A stretch of 64,000 nt of DNA from Sphingobium soli (GTDB taxonomy: Bacteria > Pseudomonadota > Alphaproteobacteria > Sphingomonadales > Sphingomonadaceae), in contig NZ_JAJGNP010000012.1 of assembly GCF_020782245.1 (NCBI RefSeq), positions 59,876-123,875 of the forward strand. The letters are read 5' to 3'. A program made the position numbers and the translations under genes. Shown piece by piece: positions 11,452 through 21,145 of this stretch; position 1 is the first letter of the stretch, and each line of letters opens with the position of its first letter. Under the pieces are notes generated by a model. It was not told the DNA's origin. It was given only the letters and a program-made list of their open reading frames with translations, and did no database searches.

Positions 11452-11480
11452 AAAAAAACGAAAGAGGGGTCGCCCCCTCT
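11452..11480 (-). terminator. Attenuator-like hairpin inside the spc operon
   Basis: On the minus strand, a perfect 7-bp stem (AGAGGGG with loop GCGA) is followed within a few bases by seven T residues (A run at 11452-11458 on the plus strand). This is an intrinsic-terminator layout between rpmD and rplO. A second hairpin without a T tract (GGAAGCGC arms, 11427-11448) lies just downstream. Partial read-through is inferred because essential genes follow. Confidence 0.6.
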
Positions 11481-11509
11481 CCCGCTTCAATCTTCATGGA
11501 TGGAAGGCC

Positions 11510-11689
11510 TTAGCCTTCGACCACTTCCACCATATGGGGCAGCTTCTTGATCGCACCGCGGACTTCCGCCGTGTCTTCCAGCTCCACCACGCGGTGCATC
11601 TTGCCAAGGCCCAGGCCGATCAGAATCTTCTTCTGGCTCTCGGGGCGGCGGATCGGCGAACCGATCTGCTTGATCTTGATGGTTGCCAT
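11510..11689 (-). CDS. rpmD: 50S ribosomal protein L30
   Basis: L30 is a small 23S rRNA-binding protein. The 59-residue frame begins [20 protein letters not shown] (on the complement from 11689), continues through an [10 protein letters not shown] motif and ends MVEVVEG at a TAA at 11510. Length and sequence match the bacterial family. It starts 6 bases after rpsE. The gene is easy to miss because of its size. Confidence 0.95.
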   Translation of the reverse strand: MATIKIKQIGSPIRRPESQKKILIGLGLGKMHRVVELEDTAEVRGAIKKLPHMVEVVEG

Positions 11690-11695
11690 GTCCTG

Positions 11696-12424
11696 TTACT
11701 CCGCAATCGCTTCGGCGTCGGCCTGCGCGACGTCCGCCGAGGCACCACCGCGACGCAGAAGGTCGGCGACCTTCTTGCCACGACGCTGCGCCACCGACTT
11801 GGGGCTGGTCTGCTCGCCCAGCGCCGCGAAGGTCGCACGGATCATGTTATAGGGGTTCGACGTGCCGTTCGACTTGGTCACGACGTCAGCAACGCCAAGG
11901 CTTTCGAACACGGCGCGCATCGGACCGCCCGCGATGATGCCCGTACCGGCCGGGGCCGAACGCACCGTCACCTTGCCCGCGCCAAAATGGCCCAGACCAT
12001 CATGATGCAGGGTGCGGCCTTCCTTCAACGGCACGCGAACCATCGCCTTTTTCGCGGCAGCGGTCGCCTTGCTGATGGCTTCGGGCACTTCGCGCGCCTT
12101 GCCATGACCGAAACCGGCGCGCCCCTTGCCGTCACCGACGACCACCAGAGCGGCAAAGCCGAAGCGCTTACCACCCTTCACCGTCTTGGACACGCGGTTG
12201 ATATGCACCAGCTTCTCGATCAGTTCTTCGCCCTGATCCTCGTCACGGTTACCGCGACGATCATCGCGACGACCACGGCCGCCACGATCACCACGGTTGC
12301 GATCGCCGCCGCCGCGGTTGCCACGACCACGGCCGGGGCCGCGATTTTCGGTCTGGGGCTGCTCGCCGCCTTCGACGGCGGCAGGTGCGCCAGGCTGGGC
12401 CTGGATTTGGTTTTCGTCAGCCAT
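11696..12424 (-). CDS. rpsE: 30S ribosomal protein S5 with Arg/Gly-rich N-terminal extension
   Basis: S5 lies near the mRNA entry tunnel and affects decoding fidelity. The 242-residue protein is much longer than the usual 165. The core starts near residue 66 ([19 protein letters not shown]) and includes the double-stranded RNA-binding fold and the [15 protein letters not shown] loop. The first 65 residues are low-complexity and rich in Arg, Gly, Asn and Asp, which I associate with sphingomonads. Spacing to rplR is 2 bases and to rpmD 6 bases, so the operon is tightly packed. Confidence 0.96.
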   Translation of the reverse strand: MADENQIQAQPGAPAAVEGGEQPQTENRGPGRGRGNRGGGDRNRGDRGGRGRRDDRRGNRDEDQGEELIEKLVHINRVSKTVKGGKRFGFAALVVVGDGKGRAGFGHGKAREVPEAISKATAAAKKAMVRVPLKEGRTLHHDGLGHFGAGKVTVRSAPAGTGIIAGGPMRAVFESLGVADVVTKSNGTSNPYNMIRATFAALGEQTSPKSVAQRRGKKVADLLRRGGASADVAQADAEAIAE

Positions 12425-12426
12425 GA

Positions 12427-12780
12427 TCAGAACTCCAGCCCGCCTTCGCGGGCGGCATCGGCCAGCGCCTTGACGCGGCCATGGAACAGGAAGCCGCCAC
12501 GGTCGAACACGACCTTGGTGACGCCAGCGGCGGTCGCCGCAGCGGCGACGCGCTTGCCGACATCGGCAGCGGCTTCGGCGGTGGCGCCGGTCTTGGCGCG
12601 CACATCCTTGTCCAGGGTCGAAGCGGCGGCGACGGTCTTGCCGGCGGCGTCATCAATGACCTGGGCGTAGATGTGACGGCCCGAGCGATGGATGCTCAGA
12701 CGAGGCTTGTCACCCGAACGCGCCTTGAGCGCGGTACGAACGCGGCGACGACGCCGATCGAAGAGGGAAAGCTTTGCCAT
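12427..12780 (-). CDS. rplR: 50S ribosomal protein L18
   Basis: L18 binds 5S rRNA together with L5 and L25. The 117-residue product starts [19 protein letters not shown], has the conserved [20 protein letters not shown] strand region and ends in the family motif [22 protein letters not shown]. The frame is open 68 codons further upstream but that part overlaps rplF on the same strand. The ATG at 12780 fits the family exactly and lies one base after the rplF stop. Confidence 0.96.
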   Translation of the reverse strand: MAKLSLFDRRRRRVRTALKARSGDKPRLSIHRSGRHIYAQVIDDAAGKTVAAASTLDKDVRAKTGATAEAAADVGKRVAAAATAAGVTKVVFDRGGFLFHGRVKALADAAREGGLEF

Positions 12781-12781
12781 C

Positions 12782-13315
12782 TTACTTCTTCTTCCCTTCC
12801 TTGCGGAAGATGAACTCGCCGTCATACTTGATGCCCTTGCCCTTATAGGGTTCGGGCTTGCGCCAACGACGGATTTCGGCGGCCACCTGGCCAACCTGCT
12901 GCTTATCGATGCCGCTGATCTCGACCGTGGTGTTATCCGGGGTCTTGATCTCGATGCCCTCGGGCACCGCGAAATCGACGTCATGGCTGTAGCCGAGCTG
13001 CAGCTTCAGGGTCTTGCCCTGGGCATTCGCACGATAGCCGACGCCGGTGATCAGCAGCTTCTTGGTGTAGCCTTCGGTGACGCCGGTGATCAGGTTGGCG
13101 ATCAGCGTGCGCTGCATGCCCCAGAAAGCGCGAGCGCGCTTGCTGTCATTGGCAGGCTGCACGGCGATCTTGCCGTCCTCGACGTTGTAGGTCACTTCAT
13201 CAGCCAGCGGAATGGCGAGGGTGCCCTTGGGCCCCTTCACCGACAGCTGACCATCAGCGATGGACGCGGTCACGCCCGAAGGAACGGTGACCGGCTTTTT
13301 GCCAGTGCGGCTCAT
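12782..13315 (-). CDS. rplF: 50S ribosomal protein L6
   Basis: L6 sits near the factor-binding site of the large subunit. The 177-residue product has the usual two-repeat fold: [15 protein letters not shown] at the start, VKGPKGTL in the first repeat and the C-terminal [19 protein letters not shown] signature. Its ATG overlaps the rpsH stop codon by one base, suggesting translational coupling. Confidence 0.97.
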   Translation of the reverse strand: MSRTGKKPVTVPSGVTASIADGQLSVKGPKGTLAIPLADEVTYNVEDGKIAVQPANDSKRARAFWGMQRTLIANLITGVTEGYTKKLLITGVGYRANAQGKTLKLQLGYSHDVDFAVPEGIEIKTPDNTTVEISGIDKQQVGQVAAEIRRWRKPEPYKGKGIKYDGEFIFRKEGKKK

Positions 13316-13710
13316 CAGAACACCTCCGCCAGCACTTCGCCGCCGACATTCTGCTCACGCGCTTCAGCGTCGGACAGAACGCCGCGAGGCGTCGAGACAA
13401 TGGTGATGCCTAGGCCGTTGCGCACGATCGGCAGTTCCTTGGAACCTGAATAGACGCGGCGGCCAGGCTTGGACACGCGGGCGACATGCTTGATCGCCGG
13501 CTGGCCCTCGAAATATTTCAGCTCGATGCGCAGGCCGGCATGCTTGCCAAGCGCTTCCTCGGAATAGCCGCGGATGTAGCCTTCACGCTGCAGCACGTCG
13601 AGCACGCGGGCGCGCAGCTTGCTGGCGGGGGACATCACGCTGTCCTTCTTCGCCTGCTGCCCGTTGCGGATGCGGGTGAGCATATCACCCAGGGGATCGG
13701 TCAATGCCAT
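13315..13710 (-). CDS. rpsH: 30S ribosomal protein S8
   Basis: S8 is a primary 16S rRNA-binding protein in the central domain and, in E. coli, the translational repressor of the spc operon. The 131-residue product starts [22 protein letters not shown] and ends with the RNA-binding [20 protein letters not shown] loop. Whether this operon has an S8-binding leader near rplE cannot be read here with confidence. Confidence 0.97.
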   Translation of the reverse strand: MALTDPLGDMLTRIRNGQQAKKDSVMSPASKLRARVLDVLQREGYIRGYSEEALGKHAGLRIELKYFEGQPAIKHVARVSKPGRRVYSGSKELPIVRNGLGITIVSTPRGVLSDAEAREQNVGGEVLAEVF

Positions 13711-13722
13711 CTCAAATGATCC

Positions 13723-14028
13723 TTACCAGCTCGACTTGGTGACGCCGGGGATCAGGCCCTTGTTGGCCAGATCACGCAGCTGCACGCGGCAGAGACGGAA
13801 TTTGCGGTAATAAGCGCGGGGACGCCCCGTCAGCTCGCAGCGGTTCCGAATACGGGTCGGGTTGCCGTTGCGGGGGATCTCCGCCATCTTCAGACGCGCG
13901 ATCAGACGATCGCTGTCGTCGGCCGCGGTATCATTCGCGATCGCCTTGAGCTTCGCATAGCGGCCGGCATATTTCTTCACCAGCTTCTTGCGGCGCTCGT
14001 TCTTGTTGATCGAACTCAGTTTCGCCAT
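13723..14028 (-). CDS. rpsN: 30S ribosomal protein S14 (zinc-free type)
   Basis: S14 binds the head of the small subunit. The 101-residue product is the long form: [20 protein letters not shown] at the start, then [19 protein letters not shown] and the [11 protein letters not shown] end. It lacks the four-cysteine zinc ribbon of the short form, so it should not respond to zinc limitation. It sits between rplE and rpsH in standard order. Confidence 0.97.
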   Translation of the reverse strand: MAKLSSINKNERRKKLVKKYAGRYAKLKAIANDTAADDSDRLIARLKMAEIPRNGNPTRIRNRCELTGRPRAYYRKFRLCRVQLRDLANKGLIPGVTKSSW

Positions 14029-14081
14029 GACTTAAGTTCTCTTCCTTAGCTTAAGCGTTGGGAGAGAAGCGGGACCTGCAA

Positions 14082-14654
14082 TCAGGCCGCCTGCTTCTCT
14101 TCGAGCGGGAAGGGGAAGCCGAAGAGGCGCAGCAATTCGCGCGCTTCATCGTCAGTCTTCGCCGTGGTGGTCACGATGATGTCCATGCCGCGCACCTTGT
14201 CGATGCGGTCATAGTTGATCTCCGGGAAGATGATCTGCTCCTTGATGCCAAAGGCATAGTTGCCACGACCATCGAAGCTCTTGGGATTGAGACCACGGAA
14301 GTCGCGCACGCGGGGCAGCGCAATGTTCACCAGGCGATCCAGGAACTCATACATGCGCTCGCGGCGCAGCGTGACCTTGGCACCGATCGGCATGCCTTCG
14401 CGCAGCTTGAACTGGGCGATCGACTTGCGGGCCTTGGTGATGACCGGCTTCTGGCCGGCGATCAGTTCCATTTCCTCGGCGGCCGACGTGACCTTCTTCT
14501 TGTCCTGCGTCGCTTCGCCCACGCCCATGTTGAGCGTGATCTTTTCGATGCGGGGGACTTCCATGACGTTCTTGTAACCGAACTTCTCGGTCATCGCCTT
14601 GGCGATTTCGGCGTCATAGAGCGCCTTGGAGCGCGGAATATATTTGTCGGCCAT
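14082..14654 (-). CDS. rplE: 50S ribosomal protein L5
   Basis: L5 binds 5S rRNA and contacts the P-site tRNA. The 190-residue product has the internal [18 protein letters not shown] motif, the [17 protein letters not shown] strand and the [25 protein letters not shown] end. The start codon shares one base with the rplX stop, indicating coupling. Confidence 0.97.
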   Translation of the reverse strand: MADKYIPRSKALYDAEIAKAMTEKFGYKNVMEVPRIEKITLNMGVGEATQDKKKVTSAAEEMELIAGQKPVITKARKSIAQFKLREGMPIGAKVTLRRERMYEFLDRLVNIALPRVRDFRGLNPKSFDGRGNYAFGIKEQIIFPEINYDRIDKVRGMDIIVTTTAKTDDEARELLRLFGFPFPLEEKQAA

Positions 14655-14965
14655 TACAGCACCTCACCGGACTTGACGGCGACGCGGACCTTCTTGCCGT
14701 CGCGATCCTCGAAACGGACGCGGGTCGGCTTACCATCCTTGTCGGCGACAGCGACGTTGGAAATGTGCAGCGGCGCAGGCTTGCGATCGATGCCACCCTG
14801 GGGGTTGGCCTGATCGGGCTTGCGGTGACGCGCATGCACGTTGATGCCTTCGACCAGCACGCGGTCTTCCTTGGGCATCACCTGAAGGACGGCGCCGGTC
14901 CGGCCCTTGTCCTTGCCAGCCAGGACGACGACCTTGTCGCCCTTCTTGATCTTAGCAGCGCTCAT
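14654..14965 (-). CDS. rplX: 50S ribosomal protein L24
   Basis: L24 initiates large-subunit assembly by binding the 5' end of 23S rRNA. The 103-residue product carries a KOW motif at its N-terminus ([20 protein letters not shown]) and the [16 protein letters not shown] loop. It overlaps both neighbours by a single base. Confidence 0.97.
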   Translation of the reverse strand: MSAAKIKKGDKVVVLAGKDKGRTGAVLQVMPKEDRVLVEGINVHARHRKPDQANPQGGIDRKPAPLHISNVAVADKDGKPTRVRFEDRDGKKVRVAVKSGEVL

Positions 14966-15333
14966 TACAGCACCTCGGGCGCAAGGCTGATGATCTTCAT
15001 GTGCTTCTTGGCGCGCAGTTCGCGAACGACCGGGCCAAAGATACGGGTGCCGATCGGCTCCTCGTTCTTGTTGATGAGCACAGCGGCATTGCCGTCGAAG
15101 CGAATCACGCTGCCGTCAGCGCGACGCACGTCCTTGGCGGTCCGCACGATGACGGCGCGATGCACGTCACCCTTCTTCACCTTGCCGCGCGGCTGGGCTT
15201 CCTTGATCGAGACGACGATGATGTCGCCCACGCCAGCGAAGCGCCGCTTCGACCCGCCCAGCACCTTGATGCACTGGACGCGCTTGGCGCCGCTGTTGTC
15301 AGCGACGTCAAGATTGGATTGCATCTGGATCAT
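14965..15333 (-). CDS. rplN: 50S ribosomal protein L14
   Basis: L14 forms part of an inter-subunit bridge. The 122-residue product starts [20 protein letters not shown] and has the family [21 protein letters not shown] segment and the [25 protein letters not shown] end (shown here in parts: [19 protein letters not shown]). It is preceded by a 170-base gap to rpsQ, the largest break in this stretch, containing a small CCGGG-based inverted repeat but no clear terminator. Confidence 0.97.
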   Translation of the reverse strand: MIQMQSNLDVADNSGAKRVQCIKVLGGSKRRFAGVGDIIVVSIKEAQPRGKVKKGDVHRAVIVRTAKDVRRADGSVIRFDGNAAVLINKNEEPIGTRIFGPVVRELRAKKHMKIISLAPEVL

Positions 15334-15503
15334 GGATCCGGTTCCTTCTTATTTGGCCTACCGGGTCAATTCCCGGCGGTTCCGAATTTCGTGTTCGACC
15401 CGGCAGATTCGAATGCACGAAGCGCGGGCCTGTAACCCTTTCGAAAAGAAAAGGCCAGCCCCGCGTTCGAACTTTCTAGCCCTTATGGGCCGGCAACTAG
15501 TCC

Positions 15504-15767
15504 TCAGGCCGCCGTTTCAGGCGACTTGTGGGTGTCCACCCGCTCGATGACCTTCCAGGTCTTGAGCTTGGAAATCGGGGCGGTTTCCTCGATACGGACC
15601 GTCTCGCCTTCCTTGTAGACATTGCCCTCGTCATGGGCATGATATTTTTTCGACAGGCGGATGATCTTGCCGTAGAGCGCATGCTTTACCTTGCGCTCCA
15701 CCCGAACCACCACCGTCTTGTCGGTCTTGTCGGAAACCACCGTTCCCGTCAGCACGCGCTTGGGCAT
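15504..15767 (-). CDS. rpsQ: 30S ribosomal protein S17
   Basis: S17 is an OB-fold protein that binds the 5' domain of 16S rRNA. The 87-residue product starts [20 protein letters not shown] and has [14 protein letters not shown] and the conserved KKYHAHDE segment followed by [13 protein letters not shown]. It is the last gene of the S10-type cluster before the gap to rplN. Confidence 0.97.
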   Translation of the reverse strand: MPKRVLTGTVVSDKTDKTVVVRVERKVKHALYGKIIRLSKKYHAHDEGNVYKEGETVRIEETAPISKLKTWKVIERVDTHKSPETAA

Positions 15768-15782
15768 CGTGTGATTTCCTTC

Positions 15783-15983
15783 TTACTTCGCCACGCGGGC
15801 GCGTTCGCCCTGCAGCGTCTTGATCTGCGCGATGGTCCGGCGCACTTCACGCACCCGGCTGGGCTTTTCCAGCTGGTTGGTAGCGGCCTGAAAGCGCAGG
15901 TTGAACTGCTCGCGCTTCAGGTTGTTGAGTTCGGTCGACAGTTCGTCGTCCGTCTTGGTCTTGAGGTCTGCGACATTTGCCAC
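15783..15983 (-). CDS. rpmC: 50S ribosomal protein L29
   Basis: L29 lies at the polypeptide exit tunnel, where trigger factor and SRP dock. The 66-residue product is two helices: a [20 protein letters not shown] stretch and [17 protein letters not shown]. It starts 3 bases after rplP ends and is followed by rpsQ. Confidence 0.96.
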   Translation of the reverse strand: MANVADLKTKTDDELSTELNNLKREQFNLRFQAATNQLEKPSRVREVRRTIAQIKTLQGERARVAK

Positions 15984-15986
15984 GGC

Positions 15987-16418
15987 TTAACCCTCCAGGT
16001 GCGAGGTGTCGCCGAGGCGGGCAACGACCTTCGTCTTGATGGGCAGCTTCATCGCGGCGCGCGAGAAGGCCTCTGCTGCGAGCGGACCGGGCACGCCGTC
16101 CAGTTCGAACAGGATGCGGCCGGGCTTGACGCGAGCCGCCCAATATTCGACCGAACCCTTGCCCTTGCCCTGACGGACTTCGGCGGGCTTCTTCGACACC
16201 GGCACGTCGGGGAACACACGGATCCACAGACGGCCCTGACGGCGAAGGTGACGCTGGATCGCGCGGCGGGCCGCCTCGATCTGGCGAGCGGTGACGCGCT
16301 CGGGTTCCAGGGCCTTAAGACCATAGGCGCCGAAATTCAAAGCCGAACCGCCCTTGGCGTCGCCCTTGATCCGACCCTTGAAGGTCTTGCGGAACTTCAT
16401 TTTCTTCGGTTGCAGCAT
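15987..16418 (-). CDS. rplP: 50S ribosomal protein L16
   Basis: L16 is needed for A-site architecture near the peptidyl-transferase centre. The 143-residue product starts [19 protein letters not shown] and carries [20 protein letters not shown], the [20 protein letters not shown] loop and a [13 protein letters not shown] segment. Length and order (rpsC-rplP-rpmC) are standard. Confidence 0.97.
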   Translation of the reverse strand: MLQPKKMKFRKTFKGRIKGDAKGGSALNFGAYGLKALEPERVTARQIEAARRAIQRHLRRQGRLWIRVFPDVPVSKKPAEVRQGKGKGSVEYWAARVKPGRILFELDGVPGPLAAEAFSRAAMKLPIKTKVVARLGDTSHLEG

Positions 16419-16439
16419 GACGCTATTACCTTCTTATCT

Positions 16440-17135
16440 TCAGCGCGCCGGGCGCACGCCGGAGGTCTGAGCCTCCAGCATCAGCCGGTCGGTGGCCATC
16501 GGATCATGCCCAAGGATTTCGCCCTTGAAGATCCAGACCTTGATGCCGCACACGCCATAGGCGGTGTGCGCCGTGGCTTCGGCATAGTCGACATTCGCGC
16601 GAAGCGTGTGCAGCGGAACGCGGCCTTCGCGATACCATTCGACGCGCGCGATCTCCGCGCCGCCCAGACGGCCGCCGCAGGTGATCTTGATGCCTTCAGC
16701 GCCCAGACGCAGGGCTGACTGCACCGCGCGCTTCATCGCACGCCGGAACGCCACACGGCGCTCCAGCTGGTCGGCGATGCCCTGCGCCACGAGCTTGGAA
16801 TCAACTTCCGGCTTGCGGATCTCGACGATGTTCAGCGACACGTCGGATGAAGTCAGGTTGCCCAGCTTCTTGCGCAGCTTTTCAATGTCCGCGCCCTTCT
16901 TGCCGATGATGACACCCGGACGGGCGGCATAGATCGACACGCGGCACAGCTTGGCCGGGCGCTCGATCACGACCTTTGAAATCGCGGCCTGGGGCAGCGT
17001 CTTCATGATATACTGGCGGATCTTGAGATCTTCCAGAAGGAGACGGCCATAGTCCTGGCCTTCCGCGAACCAGCGGCTGTCCCAGGTACGGTTGATCTGC
17101 AGACGCAGACCGATCGGGTTGCTCTTGTGACCCAT
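16440..17135 (-). CDS. rpsC: 30S ribosomal protein S3
   Basis: S3 forms the mRNA entry channel with S4 and S5. The 231-residue product starts [20 protein letters not shown] and has a KH domain with the GxxG loop in [15 protein letters not shown]. The C-terminal domain carries [21 protein letters not shown]. The frame is open 14 codons upstream, overlapping rplV, but the family start is the ATG at 17135. Confidence 0.97.
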   Translation of the reverse strand: MGHKSNPIGLRLQINRTWDSRWFAEGQDYGRLLLEDLKIRQYIMKTLPQAAISKVVIERPAKLCRVSIYAARPGVIIGKKGADIEKLRKKLGNLTSSDVSLNIVEIRKPEVDSKLVAQGIADQLERRVAFRRAMKRAVQSALRLGAEGIKITCGGRLGGAEIARVEWYREGRVPLHTLRANVDYAEATAHTAYGVCGIKVWIFKGEILGHDPMATDRLMLEAQTSGVRPAR

Positions 17136-17139
17136 GTGC

Positions 17140-17526
17140 TTACGCCTCCGCTTCTTCGCCAGCTTCACGCACGACAATGCGCACGCGGCTGAAGGGCTTG
17201 AGGATCCGGGTGGACTTGCCGCGGCCGCGCGCGTGGAAGCGCTTCATGGTGAAGCTCTTGCCCACCGATGCTTCCGCAACGACCAGTGCGTCGACGTCCA
17301 GATTGTGGTTGTTTTCCGCGTTGGCGATGGCCGAAGCCAGCACCTTGCGCACGTCGACCGCCATCGCCTTCTTCGAGAAGGCGAGGATGTTGAGCGCGTC
17401 CTCGACCTTGCGGCCGCGGATCAGCGTGGCGACCAGGTTCAGCTTCTGGGCCGAACCACGGATCTGCGTGCCAACGGCGAGCGCTTCATTGTCGGCGACG
17501 CGACGGGGAGCCTTTTCCTTGCTCAT
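17140..17526 (-). CDS. rplV: 50S ribosomal protein L22
   Basis: L22 lines the exit tunnel; its beta-hairpin loop is a site of macrolide-resistance changes. The 128-residue product has the [21 protein letters not shown] helix region and the tunnel hairpin around [20 protein letters not shown]. It overlaps the rpsS stop by one base. No deletion in the tunnel hairpin is evident. Confidence 0.97.
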   Translation of the reverse strand: MSKEKAPRRVADNEALAVGTQIRGSAQKLNLVATLIRGRKVEDALNILAFSKKAMAVDVRKVLASAIANAENNHNLDVDALVVAEASVGKSFTMKRFHARGRGKSTRILKPFSRVRIVVREAGEEAEA

Positions 17527-17801
17527 CAGCGCTTGCCCTTCTTGTCGGCGGCGTGGCCGGGGAAGAAGCGGGTCGGGGCGAATTCGCCCAGCTTGTGACC
17601 CACCATATCCTCGTTCACGGAGACCGGAACATGCTTGCGGCCATTATAGACGTTGAACGTCAGGCCGACGAACTGCGGCAGGATGGTGGAACGGCGCGAC
17701 CAGGTCTTGATCGGCGCACGGCCACCCGCGTCCTGCGCGGCTTCCGCCTTCTTCAGAAGGCTGAGGTCCACGAACGGACCTTTCCAGACGGAACGAGCCA
17801 T
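17526..17801 (-). CDS. rpsS: 30S ribosomal protein S19
   Basis: S19 binds the head of the small subunit beside S13. The 91-residue product starts [20 protein letters not shown] and has the conserved [20 protein letters not shown] block and [14 protein letters not shown]. It starts 5 bases after the rplB stop. Confidence 0.97.
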   Translation of the reverse strand: MARSVWKGPFVDLSLLKKAEAAQDAGGRAPIKTWSRRSTILPQFVGLTFNVYNGRKHVPVSVNEDMVGHKLGEFAPTRFFPGHAADKKGKR

Positions 17802-17806
17802 CTCGC

Positions 17807-18643
17807 TTACCTCTTCTTCTTCGCGTGGCGGCTACGGATGATGAACTTGTCCGTCGCCTTGTTGTGGCGGGTGCGCGCACCCTTGGTCGGCTTGCCCCAT
17901 GGCGTCACCGGATGACGACCGCCCGAGGTCCGGCCTTCACCACCACCATGCGGGTGATCGACCGGGTTCTTCGCAACACCGCGCGTCAACGGACGCTTGC
18001 CCAGCCAGCGGTTACGACCGGCCTTGGCAAGATTGGTGTTGGCATTGTCCGGGTTCGACACGGCACCGATGGTGCCCATGCAGTCCGAACGAATGTAGCG
18101 CTGCTCGCCCGACGACAGGCGGACCATCACCATGCCGCGATCGCGGCCGACGAGCTGGGCATAGGTGCCCGCCGAACGGCAGAGCTGACCGCCCTTGCCC
18201 GGCTTCATCTCGATATTGTGGATGATCGTGCCGACCGGCATCTGGCCCAGTTCCATCGCGTTGCCCGGCTTCACGTCGGTCTTCTTGCCAGCGATGATCT
18301 TGTCACCGGGGGCAAGACGCTGCGGCGCCAGGACATAGGCCTGGGTGCCGTCAGCATAGTTGACCAGCGCGATGAAGGCGGTGCGGTTGGGGTCATATTC
18401 CAGACGCTCGACCGTGCCTTCCACGTCCCACAGGCGACGCTTGAAGTCGATGATACGATAGCGCTGCTTGTGACCGCCGGCGATACCGCGCGAAGTCACA
18501 TGGCCCTTGTTATTACGGCCACCGGTCTTGCGCTTGCCTTCGGTCAGCGCCTTGACGGGCTTACCCTTGTGCAGGCTCGACTTGTCGACGAGGATCAGAC
18601 CGCGCTGTGCGGGACTGGTCGGATTATAGTGCTTGAGTGCCAT
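17807..18643 (-). CDS. rplB: 50S ribosomal protein L2
   Basis: L2 supports subunit association and the peptidyl-transferase centre. The 278-residue product starts [20 protein letters not shown] and carries the conserved [20 protein letters not shown] segment with the histidine implicated in activity, ending in a basic RHAKKKR tail. It lies 10 bases downstream of rplW. Confidence 0.97.
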   Translation of the reverse strand: MALKHYNPTSPAQRGLILVDKSSLHKGKPVKALTEGKRKTGGRNNKGHVTSRGIAGGHKQRYRIIDFKRRLWDVEGTVERLEYDPNRTAFIALVNYADGTQAYVLAPQRLAPGDKIIAGKKTDVKPGNAMELGQMPVGTIIHNIEMKPGKGGQLCRSAGTYAQLVGRDRGMVMVRLSSGEQRYIRSDCMGTIGAVSNPDNANTNLAKAGRNRWLGKRPLTRGVAKNPVDHPHGGGEGRTSGGRHPVTPWGKPTKGARTRHNKATDKFIIRSRHAKKKR

Positions 18644-18653
18644 CTATCCCGCC

Positions 18654-18968
18654 TCAGATTCCGGTGGTGACGTCGATGGACTGACCTTCGGCCAGCGTCA
18701 CGATCGCCTTCTTCACGTCATTGCGCTTGTAGGGCTTGCCCTTCCAGCGCTTGACCTTGCCCTTCTGGACCAGCGTGTTGACCGCCTTCACGGTCACGCC
18801 GAACAGGGCTTCGACAGCCGCCTTGATCTCCGGCTTGGACGCGTCATTGGCGACCTGGAAGACCACGGCATTGTTTTCGGAGAGAAGCGTCGACTTCTCG
18901 GTGATGACCGGCGCGACAACGACGTCGAAATGACGATTGTCCACGGTCGCGGCTTCTTTCTTAGCCAT
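18654..18968 (-). CDS. rplW: 50S ribosomal protein L23
   Basis: L23 sits at the tunnel exit and docks trigger factor and SRP. The 104-residue product has [20 protein letters not shown] near the N-terminus and the [19 protein letters not shown] basic loop. Its start overlaps the 3' end of rplD by 8 bases, so translation is probably coupled. Confidence 0.96.
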   Translation of the reverse strand: MAKKEAATVDNRHFDVVVAPVITEKSTLLSENNAVVFQVANDASKPEIKAAVEALFGVTVKAVNTLVQKGKVKRWKGKPYKRNDVKKAIVTLAEGQSIDVTTGI

Positions 18969-19584
18969 TGAAACGGGCCTCCAGCTTTTCGACCGCGGCG
19001 CGGGTAAGCACCAGCGAATCGGCCTTCAGGATGTCGTAGACGTTGGCACCAACGGCCGGCAGCAGGTTGACGCCGACGATGTTCGCCGAAGCCTTCGCAA
19101 AGCTGACATTCACCGCGTCGCCGTCGATAAACAGCGCTTTGTTGAGGTTCAGCTTGGCGAGATGCGCGACCAGGGTCTTGGTCTTGCCTTCCGCCACGTC
19201 GAAGCTGTCCAGAACGATCAGCGATCCGTCCTTGGCCTTGGCCGACAGCGCCATCTTGAGACCCAGGGCACGGACCTTCTTGTTGAGGTCGTGACCAAAG
19301 TCGCGGGCGCGGGCGCCGTGCGCCTTACCACCGCCGATGAAGATCGGCGCCTTGCGGTCGCCGTGACGGGCCGTACCGCCGCCCTTCTGACGGCCGAACT
19401 TCTTGCCGGTGCGGGCGACGTCCGAACGTTCACGGGTGGCACGAGCGGGCGCGCGACGCTTTTCCAGCTGCCAGGTTACGACGCGATGCAGGATGTCGGT
19501 GCGGGGCTCGACGCCGAACACGGCATCGTTCAGCTCCAGCTCGCCGGCAGTCTGCGCGTCGAGGGTCTGTACATTGACCTTCAT
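18961..19584 (-). CDS. rplD: 50S ribosomal protein L4
   Basis: L4 is an early assembly protein with a long internal loop reaching the exit tunnel; in E. coli it also represses the S10 operon. The 207-residue product has the tunnel loop around [20 protein letters not shown] and a C-terminal [18 protein letters not shown] region. It starts 3 bases after rplC ends. Confidence 0.96.
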   Translation of the reverse strand: MKVNVQTLDAQTAGELELNDAVFGVEPRTDILHRVVTWQLEKRRAPARATRERSDVARTGKKFGRQKGGGTARHGDRKAPIFIGGGKAHGARARDFGHDLNKKVRALGLKMALSAKAKDGSLIVLDSFDVAEGKTKTLVAHLAKLNLNKALFIDGDAVNVSFAKASANIVGVNLLPAVGANVYDILKADSLVLTRAAVEKLEARFNG

Positions 19585-19587
19585 GGT

Positions 19588-20343
19588 TTAGCCCTCCTGG
19601 CCTTCGGTCGCTTCGGGAGCGGCCGCTTCATCAGCGGGCGTCTCGGCCGGAGCGTTGTTGCTGTTGGCAGCAGCCTTCAGGCTGGCCGGATAGGGAGCAT
19701 CGGCGTGACGCGGAACCTTGACGGCATCCTTGACGGTCAGCCAGGTGCCCTTGGCGCCCGGAACGCTGCCCTTGACGAACAGCAGGCCGCGCTCGACGTC
19801 GGTACGCACGATTTCCAGATTCTGCTGGGTCCGCTCGCGATCACCCATGTGACCGGCCATCTTCTTGTTCTTGAAGACGCGACCCGGATCCTGGCGGTTA
19901 CCGGTCGAACCATGGGCGCGGTGGCTGATCGACACGCCGTGGGTGGCGCGCATACCGCCGAAGCCCCAGCGCTTCATCGCACCGGCAAAACCCTTACCCT
20001 GGGTATGACCGGCAACATCGACCAGCTGGCCGGCAACGAAATGATCGGCCGCGATTTCGGCGCCGACATCAAGGAGCGCATCCTCGGCGACACGGAATTC
20101 GACCAGACGAGCCTTGGGCTCAACCTCGGCCTTGGCGAACTGGCCGCGCTGCGGCTTGGCCACATTCTTGACCTTGGCGACGCCCGCGCCGAGCTGAACA
20201 GCGATATAGCCATCCCGATCGGTTTCCTTGCGCGCCACGACCTGGTTGCCTTCAAGGGCCAGAACCGTAACCGGTACGTGCCGTCCGTCCTCCTGGAACA
20301 GACGGGTCATCCCGACTTTCTTAGCGATCACGCCTGTGCGCAT
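19588..20343 (-). CDS. rplC: 50S ribosomal protein L3
   Basis: L3 starts large-subunit assembly and reaches the peptidyl-transferase centre. The 251-residue product begins [20 protein letters not shown] and has the [19 protein letters not shown] loop that is methylated on a Gln in some bacteria, and the [20 protein letters not shown] region. A Glu/Ala-rich tail of about 30 residues extends beyond E. coli L3. ATG at 20343 is preferred over the GTG one codon upstream. Confidence 0.96.
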   Translation of the reverse strand: MRTGVIAKKVGMTRLFQEDGRHVPVTVLALEGNQVVARKETDRDGYIAVQLGAGVAKVKNVAKPQRGQFAKAEVEPKARLVEFRVAEDALLDVGAEIAADHFVAGQLVDVAGHTQGKGFAGAMKRWGFGGMRATHGVSISHRAHGSTGNRQDPGRVFKNKKMAGHMGDRERTQQNLEIVRTDVERGLLFVKGSVPGAKGTWLTVKDAVKVPRHADAPYPASLKAAANSNNAPAETPADEAAAPEATEGQEG

Positions 20344-20346
20344 CAC

Positions 20347-20628
20347 TGATTACTCCCATAGAGGCCCGCCTTAGCAGCGGGCGTATCCAACGAAAAAACC
20401 GCGCAGGATAACTCCTTCGCGGCCCAACCCAAATTAGCGATCACCCCGTCAGGGTCGGATGCCGACCCCTCTCGGGGAAGGCGACGGGGGACCAGGACCA
20501 CGCGCCTTACCGGTTCACCGGTGGGGCCGTGCGGTATCCCTTGTGTCGTTTGAGCCTCTGCCTTGGCAAAGTGCCCGATACCCTGCCCGCCCATAAGCCC
20601 GAAGGCGGGGAGCAGGGACTTGCCGGCG
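20347..20628 (-). other. Spacer between rpsJ and rplC with several hairpins
   Basis: This 282-base spacer splits the S10 cluster after rpsJ. It contains a GCCCGC/GCGGGC stem near 20363-20382 and a GGGTCGG/CCGACCC pair near 20453-20467. It may act as an mRNA leader for rplC onward or as a processing site. I see no coding capacity that resembles a protein. Confidence 0.4.
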
Positions 20629-20937
20629 TCAGGCCAGCTTGATTTCCACGTTCACGCCGGCAGCCAGATCCAGCTTCATCAGCGCGTCGACCGTCTGCGG
20701 CGTCGGCTGCACAATGTCAAGCATACGCTTGTACGTGCGGACTTCGAACTGCTCGCGCGACTTCTTGTCGATATGCGGGCCACGATTGACCGTGAACTTT
20801 TCGATACGCGTCGGAAGAGGAATGGGACCGCGGATGAGGGCGCCAGTACGGCGGGCGGTATCGGCGATGTCGCCGGTCGCCTGATCGAGCACGCGATGAT
20901 CGAACGCCTTGAGGCGAATGCGGATATTGCTGTCCAT
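20629..20937 (-). CDS. rpsJ: 30S ribosomal protein S10
   Basis: S10 is a head protein that also acts as NusE in transcription antitermination. The 102-residue product starts [20 protein letters not shown], has the [20 protein letters not shown] loop (the tigecycline-linked loop) and ends [15 protein letters not shown]. Here it follows tuf, an order common in alphaproteobacteria. Confidence 0.97.
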   Translation of the reverse strand: MDSNIRIRLKAFDHRVLDQATGDIADTARRTGALIRGPIPLPTRIEKFTVNRGPHIDKKSREQFEVRTYKRMLDIVQPTPQTVDALMKLDLAAGVNVEIKLA

Positions 20938-21145
20938 TGTTCCTGTACCGATGCGAAAGAGCCAAAAACCCGGAGCATTTTCGAAAGTCAGCCGGAGCAG
21001 CCGATGACTTGCGGAAATGCGCCAACAAAAAATATCCGCCCCTTCCCTGCCCTTCTAGCTCCAAGGGAGCCGGAGAAAGGCGATCCGGGGCGGCAAAAAT
21101 TCCGAGCGGCGCGAATCAGACGATTCGCGCCGCTGCGGTCCTATA

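Noticed and set aside
18937..20349. A 470-codon plus-strand frame
   Set aside because: It covers rplD and rplC on the other strand and has no domain character.
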